Source of the DNA: Prevotella sp. | GTDB taxonomy: Bacteria; Bacteroidota; Bacteroidia; Bacteroidales; Bacteroidaceae | NCBI GenBank assembly: GCA_024684515.1 | Contig: JAIKWS010000023.1 | Location: forward strand, 62,001 to 126,000 | DNA length: 64,000 nt | Direction of reading: 5' to 3' | Shown: positions 15,570 through 24,684 of the stretch, piece by piece | Numbering within the stretch: position 1 is the stretch's first letter | Layout of the letters: every line of letters starts with the position of its first letter | Program-made: the position numbers and the translations under genes | The notes under the pieces: model-generated | Database searches by the model: none | Seen by the model: only the letters and a program-made list of their open reading frames with translations | What the model was told of the DNA's origin: nothing

Positions 15570-17264
15570 ATGGAAAAGAAAAGGACTTACCCTGCCGAGA
15601 CGGGCAGTGCCGGCTACACGCTCTCTGAACGTACGCTCGGGCAGTGGCTCGAGTATTGGGCTACGACGACTCCCGACAAGGAATATATCGTCTACAGCGA
15701 CCGTGACCTGCGCTTTACATGGGCAAAATTCAATGAGCGTGTCGACAACCTCGCCAAGGGACTCATTTCCATTGGCGTGAAGAGGGGATCGAACGTGGGG
15801 ATATGGGCCACCAACGTGCCCGACTGGCTCACGTTCCTCTATGCCACTGCAAAGATCGGGGCTGTGCTCGTCACTGTCAACACCAACTACAAGCAGAACG
15901 AGCTCGAGTACCTATGCAAGGACAGCGATATGCACACACTCTGCATCACCGATGGCACCTGGGACTGCAACTATGTCGATATGACCTATACCATGCTGCC
16001 CGAGCTGAAGACTTGCGAGCGTGGACACCTGAACAGCGAGCGATTCCCGTTCCTGAAGAATGTCGTCTATATCGGCATGGAGAAATACCGTGGCATGTTC
16101 AACACGGCCGAGCTCTTGCTGCTGGGACAGAATATCGAGGATGAGACGCTCGACGAGATGAAGGCTCAGGTCAGCTGTCATGACGTCTGCAACATGCAGT
16201 ACACCAGTGGCACCACAGGATTCCCCAAGGGCGTCATGCTGACGCATTTCAATATTGCCAACGATGGCTATTTCACTGGTGAGAACATGGGTTTCACGCA
16301 GGACGACAAGCTCTGTGTCTGCGTGCCGTTGTTCCACTGCTTTGGCGTGGTGCTGGCCACGATGAACTGTCTCACCCACGGCTGTACGGAGGTCATGGTC
16401 GAGAAGTTCGACCCGCTCGTGGTGCTGGCATCCATCCACAAGGAGCGCTGCACAGCCGTCTATGGCGTCCCCACGATGTTCATTGCCGAGATCAACCACC
16501 CCATGTTCTCAATGTTCGACATGACCTGTCTGCGCACGGGCATCATGGCGGGAAGCCTCTGTCCTGTGGAACTGATGAAGCAGGTCAGCGAGAAGATGTA
16601 TATGACCATCACCAGCGTCTATGGACTCACAGAGTCGTCGCCAGGCATGACGCAGACCTGTCTGAACGACTCGTTCGAGCAGCGCTGCACCACCGTGGGC
16701 CGCGACTATCCCTTTGTCGAGGTGAAGGTCATCGACCCAGAGACGGGCGAGGAGTGTCCTGTGGGTGTGCAGGGAGAGATGTGCTGTCGTGGCTTCAACG
16801 TGATGAAGGGCTACTACAAGAATCCAGAAGCTACTGCCGAGGTCATCGACAAGAATGGCTTCCTGCATTCGGGCGACCTGGGTGTGAAGGACGAGGACGG
16901 CTTCTACAAGATCACTGGACGTATCAAGGACATGATCATCCGTGGTGGTGAGAATATATACCCCCGCGAGATTGAGGAATTCCTTTACCACATGCCTGGC
17001 ATTCGCGACGTGCAGGTGGCTGCCGTGCCTTCCAAGAAGTATGGCGAGGCTGTGGGTGCCTTCATCATCCTCGAGGAGGGTGCCAAGATGCTGCCTGAGG
17101 ATGTGCAGGAGTTCTGTCGTGGCAAGATTGCCCGTTACAAGATTCCCAAGTATGTCTTCTTCATCGACCAGTTCCCGCTGACGGGAAGTGGCAAGATCCA
17201 GAAGTTCAAACTCAAGGAGATGAGCCTGGAGCTCTGCCGCCAGCAGGGCATCGAGGTCATCTAG
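15570..17264 (+). CDS. AMP-dependent acyl-CoA synthetase/ligase
   Basis: The 564-residue protein has the adenylation signature [11 protein letters not shown] near residue 210, the A5 motif YGLTESSPG, the A7-A8 segment HSGDLG ... [23 protein letters not shown] and the catalytic Lys in GSGKIQK near the C-terminus. It activates a carboxylic acid as acyl-AMP and transfers it to CoA. The length and the cysteine-rich A3-A5 region fit medium/long-chain fatty acyl-CoA ligases. It is the main catalytic gene of the TetR-fabG-XRE/cupin operon. Substrate chain length is not readable. Confidence 0.92.
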   Translation: MEKKRTYPAETGSAGYTLSERTLGQWLEYWATTTPDKEYIVYSDRDLRFTWAKFNERVDNLAKGLISIGVKRGSNVGIWATNVPDWLTFLYATAKIGAVLVTVNTNYKQNELEYLCKDSDMHTLCITDGTWDCNYVDMTYTMLPELKTCERGHLNSERFPFLKNVVYIGMEKYRGMFNTAELLLLGQNIEDETLDEMKAQVSCHDVCNMQYTSGTTGFPKGVMLTHFNIANDGYFTGENMGFTQDDKLCVCVPLFHCFGVVLATMNCLTHGCTEVMVEKFDPLVVLASIHKERCTAVYGVPTMFIAEINHPMFSMFDMTCLRTGIMAGSLCPVELMKQVSEKMYMTITSVYGLTESSPGMTQTCLNDSFEQRCTTVGRDYPFVEVKVIDPETGEECPVGVQGEMCCRGFNVMKGYYKNPEATAEVIDKNGFLHSGDLGVKDEDGFYKITGRIKDMIIRGGENIYPREIEEFLYHMPGIRDVQVAAVPSKKYGEAVGAFIILEEGAKMLPEDVQEFCRGKIARYKIPKYVFFIDQFPLTGSGKIQKFKLKEMSLELCRQQGIEVI

Positions 17265-17286
17265 GCCTCGTCAGACTCCTATTCCT

Positions 17287-17955
17287 ATGCAAGTAGTCTA
17301 CGAGGACAACCATATCATCATTGTCAGCAAGCAGAGTGGGGAGATCGTACAGGGCGACAAGACTGGCGACCGTCCCCTCTCTGATATAGTGAAGGACTAT
17401 CTGAAGGAGAAGTACCAGAAGCCGGGCAACGTCTTCCTGGGTGTCACCCACCGACTGGACCGTCCTGTCAGCGGACTGGTGGTCTTTGCCCGTACCTCAA
17501 AGGCACTGAGCCGCCTCAACAGGATGTTTGCCCAGGGCGAGGTGCACAAGACCTACTGGGCCATCGTGAAGAACGCACCGGCAGAGGAAGCAGCCACGCT
17601 GACCCACTGGCTCGTGCGCAACGAGAAGCAGAACAAGAGCTATGCCTATGCCAGCGAGAAGCCTGGCTCGAAGAAGGCAGTGCTGAACTATCGCACCATC
17701 GCCCATAGCGACAACTACACGTTGGTAGAGGTACAGCTGCTCACCGGCCGTCATCATCAGATTCGCTGTCAGCTGGCTGCCATAGGCTGTCCCATCAAAG
17801 GCGACCTGAAGTATGGGGCGCCACGTTCCAATCCCGATGGCAGCATCTCACTGCTCTCGCGGCGTGTTGAGTTCGTCCACCCCGTATCAGGAGAGACCAT
17901 CACCGCAGAAGCCCCCCTGCCCAGCGATCCACTGTGGCAGGCATTCAGACCATAA
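17287..17955 (+). CDS. RluA-family RNA pseudouridine synthase
   Basis: The 222-residue protein has the RluA catalytic motif THRLDRPVSGLVVFART with the nucleophile Asp58, and the LLTGRHHQIRCQLA motif near residue 155. It lacks the N-terminal S4 domain found in RluC and RluD, so it is the short RluA/YciL-like type. These enzymes isomerise uridine in rRNA or tRNA. It lies 22 bases after the acyl-CoA ligase and is closed by an intrinsic terminator. It has no functional link to the operon that I can see. Confidence 0.9.
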   Translation: MQVVYEDNHIIIVSKQSGEIVQGDKTGDRPLSDIVKDYLKEKYQKPGNVFLGVTHRLDRPVSGLVVFARTSKALSRLNRMFAQGEVHKTYWAIVKNAPAEEAATLTHWLVRNEKQNKSYAYASEKPGSKKAVLNYRTIAHSDNYTLVEVQLLTGRHHQIRCQLAAIGCPIKGDLKYGAPRSNPDGSISLLSRRVEFVHPVSGETITAEAPLPSDPLWQAFRP

Positions 17956-17971
17956 CTCACACCACAGACAG

Positions 17972-18006
17972 ACGAGGGCGTACCAGCAAGGCACGCCCTC
18001 GTTTTC
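17972..18006. terminator. Intrinsic terminator between the RluA gene and kduD
   Basis: ACGAGGGCGT (17972-17981) and ACGCCCTCGT (17993-18002) form a perfect 10-base stem followed by TTTC. It lies between convergent genes. Confidence 0.85.
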
Positions 18007-18041
18007 TTATCACCTCCACGTCAGAGGTTTTCTTGTCAGTC

Positions 18042-18845
18042 TTACTTTGGCTGCTTGCCGATATAGGCGAGGATACCTCCATCAACATACAGCACATGGC
18101 CGTTGACGGCATCTGAGGCATGCGATGCCAGGAATACGGCGGGACCACCCAGCTCACTGGGATCGAGCCAGCGTCCGGCAGGTGTCTTGGCGCAGATGAA
18201 CGAGTCGAAGGGATGACGGCTGCCGTCAGCCTGACGCTCGCGCAGGGGAGCTGTCTGTGGGGTTGCGATATAGCCCGGGCCAATGCCGTTGCACTGGATG
18301 TTGTACTCACCATACTCCGAGCAGATGTTGCGCGTCAGCATCTTCAGACCGCCCTTGGCAGCTGCATAGGCACTCACCGTCTCACGACCCAGCTCCGACA
18401 TCATCGAGCAGATATTGATGATCTTGCCCTCCTTGCGCTCCATCATCTCAGGAATGACGGCACTCGAGCAGATGAATGGTCCCACGAGGTCGATGTCGAT
18501 GACCTGCTGGAACTCGGCACGCTTCATCTCGTGCATGGGGATGCGCTTGATGATACCGGCATTGTTCACCAGGATATCAATCTGTCCCACCTCCTTGTGG
18601 ATGGTCTCTACCAGGGCCTTCACAGCCTCCTCGTTGGTCACGTCGCAGACATAGCCCTTCACATTGGTGATGCCTGCCTCCTTGTAGTTATCAATACCGC
18701 GCTGCAGGGCAGCCTCGTTGATGTCGTTGAAGATAATGTTCTTGATACCTGCTGCAACAAAAGCCTTTGCAATGTTGAAGCCAATGCCGTAGGAAGCGCC
18801 TGTGATCCAGGCGTTCTTACCTTCCAGTGAAAATAGGTTTGCCAT
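18042..18845 (-). CDS. kduD: 2-dehydro-3-deoxy-D-gluconate 5-dehydrogenase
   Basis: The 267-residue short-chain dehydrogenase has the motif TGASYGIG (residues 15-22), NNAGI, a catalytic Ser in CSMMSE and YAAAKGG, and ends with HVLYVDGGILAYIG, as in KduD/gluconate 5-dehydrogenase proteins. KduD reduces 2,5-diketo-3-deoxygluconate to KDG in the catabolism of unsaturated uronates from pectin or glycosaminoglycans. It follows kduI by 42 bases on the same strand, and the pairing supports the assignment. No KDG kinase, aldolase or lyase lies in the window. Confidence 0.92.
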   Translation of the reverse strand: MANLFSLEGKNAWITGASYGIGFNIAKAFVAAGIKNIIFNDINEAALQRGIDNYKEAGITNVKGYVCDVTNEEAVKALVETIHKEVGQIDILVNNAGIIKRIPMHEMKRAEFQQVIDIDLVGPFICSSAVIPEMMERKEGKIINICSMMSELGRETVSAYAAAKGGLKMLTRNICSEYGEYNIQCNGIGPGYIATPQTAPLRERQADGSRHPFDSFICAKTPAGRWLDPSELGGPAVFLASHASDAVNGHVLYVDGGILAYIGKQPK

Positions 18846-18887
18846 AATACTTTTTTAAATTGAGATTGGTTTATAATAGTTGTATGT

Positions 18888-19730
18888 CTATTTCAGATCG
18901 GTGATAGCATAGAAGTCCTGATCGCCATAGTCCAGGTTCTCGCCACCCATGCCCCAGATGAAGGTGTAGTTGTGCGTGGCTGCTGCACTGTGGATGCTCC
19001 ATTCGGGCGAGAGCACGGCCTGCTCACCGCTCATCCAGATGTGACGCGTCTCCTGTGGCTCGCCCATGAAGTGGCAGACAGCCTGGTCGGCAGGCAGCTC
19101 GAAGTAGAAGTAGGCCTCCATGCGACGGCTGTGGGTATGAGCGGGCATCGTGTTCCATACCGAACCCGTGGCCAGCTCTGTCATGCCCATCTGCAGCTGA
19201 CAGGTGGGTAGCACCTGGTTGACCAGCATCTTGTTGATATTACGCTCGTTGGACATCTCCAGGCTACCCATGTGGGCCACCACGGCATCCGCCTTCGTCA
19301 CCTTGCGACAGGGGTATTCGGCATGCGCATTCGTACTGTTGAAGTAGAACTTCGCAGGACGGCTACCGTCGACCGACGAGAAGCGCACCTCGCGGTCGCC
19401 ACGACCTATATAGAGGGCCTCCTTGAAGTCCAGCTCAAAGCGGTCACTGCCTACCTCAACCACGCCAGGGCCACCTACATTATAGATGCCCACCTCGCGA
19501 CGCGTGGTAAAGAAAGGAGCACGCAACGGGGCGATGGCCTCGAGCGGTAGCGTCTCGCCAACGGGCATGGCACCACCCACCACCATACGGTCGTACATCG
19601 AATAGACCATCTCCACCTCGTCGGCCACAAACAGCCTTTCAATCAGAAAGTCACGACGCAGACGGGCGGTATCATAATGGCGGGCATCTTCAGGATGCGC
19701 AGCATAGCGCAACTCATAGTTTGTCTTCAT
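18888..19730 (-). CDS. kduI: 5-dehydro-4-deoxy-D-glucuronate isomerase
   Basis: The 280-residue protein is full length for KduI (4-deoxy-L-threo-5-hexosulose-uronate ketol-isomerase). It starts with YELRYAAHPEDARHYDTARLRRDFL. The cupin zinc site is intact: PAHTHSRRMEAYFYFEL gives two His and a Glu, and SIHSAAATHNY gives the last His. It interconverts 5-keto-4-deoxyuronate and 2,5-diketo-3-deoxygluconate in the cytoplasm. It leads the kduI-kduD operon from a promoter at 19758-19765. Confidence 0.96.
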   Translation of the reverse strand: MKTNYELRYAAHPEDARHYDTARLRRDFLIERLFVADEVEMVYSMYDRMVVGGAMPVGETLPLEAIAPLRAPFFTTRREVGIYNVGGPGVVEVGSDRFELDFKEALYIGRGDREVRFSSVDGSRPAKFYFNSTNAHAEYPCRKVTKADAVVAHMGSLEMSNERNINKMLVNQVLPTCQLQMGMTELATGSVWNTMPAHTHSRRMEAYFYFELPADQAVCHFMGEPQETRHIWMSGEQAVLSPEWSIHSAAATHNYTFIWGMGGENLDYGDQDFYAITDLK

Positions 19731-19757
19731 TCTTTCAGCAAAAGATTAGTCCGGCTG

Positions 19758-19765
19758 CAAAGATA
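19758..19765 (-). promoter_or_regulatory. Promoter -7 box for kduI-kduD
   Basis: The minus strand reads TATCTTTG 28 bases before the kduI ATG. Confidence 0.65.
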
Positions 19766-20105
19766 CAAAAAACTTGGCAGTTTACGACTATAACAGGCGA
19801 CTTATTTTTCGTTACTTAATATTTTTTGGCAATAGCGAGAGAAAAAATCTCTAATTCTTTTAGTCCCTTGGCCTTGTAAAAGCGGCATGCAAATCTTTCT
19901 CATCCATCTGGCTGAGACCATGCGGTAGAAGCATGAGGTCTTCCTGTTGAGGGAGGAACTATAAGGCAACAACAGACTGCAAATATCCGTGGCGATTGTA
20001 TCCAGGAATTAGGTGCTGGGACTGCCTTGCATGTGATAATTGCTGTGGGAGGGGACATGCGACATACCGTTTATATCAAAAAATATTGCATCTCCTTGAA
20101 CATAA
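19766..20105. other. Gene-free spacer between kduI and tamB
   Basis: I see no credible gene here. A hairpin at 19915-19941 (AGACC-ATGC paired with GCAT-GGTCT, two-base bulge) is the only clear structure. The rest, outside the two promoters at its ends, is unexplained. Confidence 0.5.
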
Positions 20106-20137
20106 TTTGGTTGTTTGACAAAAAACGACTAACTTTG
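20106..20137 (+). promoter_or_regulatory. tamB promoter
   Basis: TTTG at 20106-20109 and TAACTTTG at 20130-20137 have a 20-base gap. The tamB ATG at 20176 lies 38 bases on. Confidence 0.7.
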
Positions 20138-20175
20138 CACTCAAAAGCTTGTGCAGACAGCGTCTGCAACCGAAT

Positions 20176-23100
20176 ATGAAGAAAGCCTTCAAGTGGATAG
20201 GAATTGTACTGCTCAGTCCCCTTCTGCTGTTCATCATCCTGGCAGTGCTCCTCTACGTGCCTCCCATCCAGAACTGGGTGGTGCAGCGACTGGTGTCCTA
20301 TGCCTCGGAAGAGACGGGCATGGAGATTACGATAGCACATGTAGACATCGACTTCCCCCTGGACCTGGGGATAGACGGCCTGCGCATCGTACAGGGAGCT
20401 GATACCATTGCCGATGTGGAGCGTGCCGTGGCCGATGTGCAGTTCTGGCCACTTCTGAAGGGCAATGTGGTGCTTGATGGCCTCGAGTTGCGACAGGCGA
20501 AGGTCAACACGCTCGACTTCGTTGGTGACATGCGCCTGCAGGGCGTGATAGGCGAACTGACACTCTCCTCGCCAGGCATCCACCCAGGACAGATGGAGAT
20601 GGAGCTGCTGTCACCGCGTCTGAAAGATGCCCAACTATCTGTCTTCATGAGCGATACAGCCGCCATCGACACGTCGACCACCGGCTGGCGCATACATATA
20701 GACCGTTTCGACCTGGAGCGGACACAGCTCTCGCTGGTCATGGACTCAGCAGCACTGTTTGGCGATGATGCCAACCGTATACAGGCTTACATGGGCACTG
20801 CCAGTCTGCACGATGCCCATCTGGACCTAGGCCTGGGACGCTTTGCCTTTGGCAAGATAGACTGGGACGGCGGACGGCTGAGCTACAACCACGAGCTGGC
20901 AATCAGCGACCTGTCGCTGGGCCTCGACTCCCTATATTCCTATGGCGACGAGCTGCGCCTGGGCATCGCCCACGGCAGCATGCGCGAGGACTCCACGGGT
21001 ATGCAGCTGACCACCCTACAGGGACGTATGTCCATGAACGGAGAGGCTGTCAGCCTGCACGATTTCGACGTGAAGACACCGCACTCACATCTCGCTGCAG
21101 ATGCCGACCTCAACCTGACGGGCACCAGCGATGTGACGCTGAATGGCTCCATCGGTCGCTCAGACCTGATGGCATTCTCGCCCGAACTGTCCTCCCTCCC
21201 CGATGCCCCACTGCTGTTGCGAGGTCACATGACGGGCACCACAGAGGCGATGGATATCGACCAACTGACCATCGACATGCCCGCCGTGCTGCATGCAGAG
21301 ACCAGTGGACAGCTGGGACGTCTCGACGACATACAGCGGCTGCTGGCACAGCTGGAACTGAAGGCCACCCTCTATGACGGCACAGCCCTGAGCCGTCTGC
21401 TAGACCTTCCTGCCGGCTACCGCATACCGCACGGCCTGCAGCTGGCAGGAACGCTCGCTGCTGACGACGGCCGCTACCATGCCCGTATGAAAGCCCGTGA
21501 GGGCAGTGGCCAACTGGATCTCGACGGCACCTACAACCCACGGACAGAGAGCTATGCCGCCACCCTTGAGGTCAGCGACCTGAACCTGCGTCACTTCATG
21601 CCCCACGACTCTATTGGCAAGCTGACAGCCGTAGCGACAGTCAGTGGACGAGGAACCGATATCCAGGCCCGTGGCAGTCAGATGGATGCCGACATACAGC
21701 TGTACCATCTGGAATATGGCGAGATGCAGCTCGACAGCGTGCTCGCCGTCGCCAGTCTGAGAGACGGTGTGCTCACTGCCAGTGGCGACCTTGCCATGTC
21801 TGACATCGACATGCAGGCGCTAGGCCTCGGCACGATGCCCTCCACGCTGGCACTCACAGGCAGCATAGACCTGGAGAGCGACCTTCGAAACAGGCATAAG
21901 CTGTCGGCACTGCTCAGCCATATCACCATCCGCGACACCCTGGCCACCCACTATCCAGAAGACGTGGGCCTGCTGCTCAAGGTGGGAGAGGACACCACCA
22001 CCGTACGCATGCAGAGTGGCGACCTCATCCTGAAGTTTGAGAGCGGTGAGAACTACGACCGTCTGCTGACACAGCTGACGGCCATCACCGACACGCTGAC
22101 GGCACAGATGGCAGAGCGCACCATTGACCAGCAACAGCTGAAGCGGCTGTTGCCCACCGCCCATCTCTATGTCACCAGTCAGCAGGACAACCCACTGGCC
22201 GATATCCTGCGAACGTCAACAGGCATCGACTTCCGCAACCTGGACATCGACATCACCACCTCGCCATCGACAGGCATCAACGGTACGGCACGCCTGGACC
22301 GTCTTGTCGCCGATGGCATGCAGTTTGATACCATCCGCGTGAATCTGGCAGACAAGGGACGGGGACTGACCTTCAACGGACGTGTCGCCAATGGCCGCAA
22401 GAACCCGATGGCCACCTTCAACGTGCGCATCGACGGGCTGTTGCAAGAGCATGGCACCAGCTTTGGCGTGCGGTATTTTGACGAGCAAAACCAGCTGAAC
22501 ACCCGTTTGGGAGCCAGGGCGGAGATGATGCCCGAGGGACTGCGCTTCCAGCTCATGCCCAGTCAGCCCACGATAGGCTACAAGCTCTTCGACCTGAACG
22601 ATGACAACTTCCTGTTTCTCGACCATCGACAGAAGCTGGAGGCCAATATCGACCTGAAAGCCTCAGACGGCACACATCTTAAAATATATACCGAGGACCA
22701 GGACAGCACCATGCTGCAGGATATCACCATCAGTGCCCACCAGCTGAACCTTGGCGAACTGACCCATAGCCTGCCCTTCCTGCCCGCCATTGCCGGCACG
22801 CTGGAGGGCGACTATCACCTGCTGATGGACCAGGAGCACAGCATCTCCGTAGCCAGCGACATGACCATCCGCGAGATGGCTTATGAGGGGAGCTACATCG
22901 GCAATCTAGGGTCGGAGTTCGTCTACCTGTTGCGTGAAGACGGCACGCACGTCGTCGATGCCACGCTGTTGCTCGACGATGAGTCCATCGGTCTGCTGCA
23001 GGGCAGTCTGCTCAACAACGGCACACTCGATGCCAGCGTAGAGCTGACGAGCATGCCCCTGAGCATTGCCAATGGCTTCATGCCCGACCAGCTGTTTGGC

Positions 23101-24684
23101 TTTGAGGGCACCGCCAATGGCACCCTGAGCCTGAAGGGCTACCTCTCGTCGCTGATGACCAACGGCGAGATAACATTCAGCGATGGTTATCTGCTGAGCG
23201 ACCCCTATGGCATACGGATGCGCTTTGGCGACACCCCGCTGTCCATCAAACGCTCACAGCTGACGTTCAACGACTTCCAGCTCTTCGCCACCAATACCAG
23301 TCAGCGTTCGCAGGCCGCCAGCAGTCCCCTCAATATCAATGGCAGCGTAGACCTGCTGGGCAACGAGCAGGAGTCAATCAATCTGAGACTGACAGCCCGC
23401 AACTTCCAGCTCATCAATACGCGACAGAAGCGGGAGTCGGTGGCCTATGGAAAGATGTTCGTCAATTTCTTCGCCCGTCTGAGTGGCTCGCTGGAGGAGT
23501 TGCGCATGCGTGGACGTCTCGATGTGCTTGGCAATACCGACCTGAACTATATCCTGCTCGACTCGCCACTCTCTACCGACAACCAGATGGACGACCTGGT
23601 ACAGTTCACTGACTTCAGCGATACCACCCAGGTGGTGATTCAGCGGCCAGAGAGCGATGCGCTGAACATAGACGTCACCCTGAGCATCGACCAGGGCGCG
23701 CACCTGCGGTGTGCCCTGAATGCCGACCAGACTAACTATGTAGACCTGCTGGGCGGCGGTGACCTGCGCATGCGTATGGATGACGACGGACTGAGCCTTA
23801 CCGGTCGCTATACGGTGGAAAGCGGCATGATGAAATACTCACTGCCCGTCATCCCCCTGAAGACCTTCACCATCAAGGAAGGCAGCTATGTGGACTTCAC
23901 AGGACAAGCCGACAACCCCACGCTCAACCTCACGGCTACAGAGCGTATCCGCTCCACGGTCACGGGCGTTGACGGACAGAACCGCAGCGTGAGCTTCGAC
24001 TGTGGGGTGGTGATCACACAGACACTCGAGAACATGGGACTACAGTTCACTATCTCTGCCCCAGAAGACATGCAGATGCAGAGCGAGCTGGCCGCCATGA
24101 GTGTAGAACAGCGCAGCAAGCTGGCCGTGACGATGCTCACCACTGGCATGTACCTCTCTGACGGCAATACCAATGCCTTCTCCATGAACTCGGCACTGAG
24201 TTCGTTCCTGCAGAACGAGATCAACAATATCACATCGGGCGCCCTGAAGACCGTCGACCTGCAAGTGGGACTGGACAATACCACGAATGCCAGTGGCGAG
24301 ATCCATACTGACTACTCTTTCCGCTTTGCCAAGCGCTTCTGGAACAATCGACTGAACGTGCAGATAGGTGGCAGGGTGTCGACAGATACCGACATGCAGG
24401 GACAGAACCGGTCGTTCTTCGACAATGTCACCATGGAGTATCGTCTGTCGCCTACGAAGAACCAGTATGTCAAGCTCTTCTACAACCAGAATGTATACGA
24501 CTGGCTGGAGGGCTACACAGGCGAATATGGCGGTGGCTTCATCTGGAAGCGCAAGCTGGACAGGCTAATTGACATCTTCAGGTCCGACAACAGCAACATG
24601 CCCACCCGCCAGTCGCCAAGACCCAGTCGTACCGACACCATCGTTCCACCCCAAGACTCCATCCATCATGACAGTATCCAATAG
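20176..24684 (+). CDS. tamB: TamB-like translocation/assembly module protein (AsmA-like, DUF490)
   Basis: The 1502-residue protein starts at the ATG at 20176 with a signal anchor (about residues 8-30, LLSPLLLFIILAVLL). A very long region of repeated beta-strand segments follows, as in AsmA-like lipid-transfer proteins. The C-terminal TamB/DUF490 domain is at about residues 1080-1470 (YTVESGMMKYSLPVIPLKTF and IRSTVTGVDG). TamB bridges inner and outer membranes and is implicated in lipid transport and outer-membrane protein insertion. The stop overlaps the start of the TamA-like gene by 17 bases, the usual Bacteroidetes pair. Confidence 0.93.
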   Translation: MKKAFKWIGIVLLSPLLLFIILAVLLYVPPIQNWVVQRLVSYASEETGMEITIAHVDIDFPLDLGIDGLRIVQGADTIADVERAVADVQFWPLLKGNVVLDGLELRQAKVNTLDFVGDMRLQGVIGELTLSSPGIHPGQMEMELLSPRLKDAQLSVFMSDTAAIDTSTTGWRIHIDRFDLERTQLSLVMDSAALFGDDANRIQAYMGTASLHDAHLDLGLGRFAFGKIDWDGGRLSYNHELAISDLSLGLDSLYSYGDELRLGIAHGSMREDSTGMQLTTLQGRMSMNGEAVSLHDFDVKTPHSHLAADADLNLTGTSDVTLNGSIGRSDLMAFSPELSSLPDAPLLLRGHMTGTTEAMDIDQLTIDMPAVLHAETSGQLGRLDDIQRLLAQLELKATLYDGTALSRLLDLPAGYRIPHGLQLAGTLAADDGRYHARMKAREGSGQLDLDGTYNPRTESYAATLEVSDLNLRHFMPHDSIGKLTAVATVSGRGTDIQARGSQMDADIQLYHLEYGEMQLDSVLAVASLRDGVLTASGDLAMSDIDMQALGLGTMPSTLALTGSIDLESDLRNRHKLSALLSHITIRDTLATHYPEDVGLLLKVGEDTTTVRMQSGDLILKFESGENYDRLLTQLTAITDTLTAQMAERTIDQQQLKRLLPTAHLYVTSQQDNPLADILRTSTGIDFRNLDIDITTSPSTGINGTARLDRLVADGMQFDTIRVNLADKGRGLTFNGRVANGRKNPMATFNVRIDGLLQEHGTSFGVRYFDEQNQLNTRLGARAEMMPEGLRFQLMPSQPTIGYKLFDLNDDNFLFLDHRQKLEANIDLKASDGTHLKIYTEDQDSTMLQDITISAHQLNLGELTHSLPFLPAIAGTLEGDYHLLMDQEHSISVASDMTIREMAYEGSYIGNLGSEFVYLLREDGTHVVDATLLLDDESIGLLQGSLLNNGTLDASVELTSMPLSIANGFMPDQLFGFEGTANGTLSLKGYLSSLMTNGEITFSDGYLLSDPYGIRMRFGDTPLSIKRSQLTFNDFQLFATNTSQRSQAASSPLNINGSVDLLGNEQESINLRLTARNFQLINTRQKRESVAYGKMFVNFFARLSGSLEELRMRGRLDVLGNTDLNYILLDSPLSTDNQMDDLVQFTDFSDTTQVVIQRPESDALNIDVTLSIDQGAHLRCALNADQTNYVDLLGGGDLRMRMDDDGLSLTGRYTVESGMMKYSLPVIPLKTFTIKEGSYVDFTGQADNPTLNLTATERIRSTVTGVDGQNRSVSFDCGVVITQTLENMGLQFTISAPEDMQMQSELAAMSVEQRSKLAVTMLTTGMYLSDGNTNAFSMNSALSSFLQNEINNITSGALKTVDLQVGLDNTTNASGEIHTDYSFRFAKRFWNNRLNVQIGGRVSTDTDMQGQNRSFFDNVTMEYRLSPTKNQYVKLFYNQNVYDWLEGYTGEYGGGFIWKRKLDRLIDIFRSDNSNMPTRQSPRPSRTDTIVPPQDSIHHDSIQ

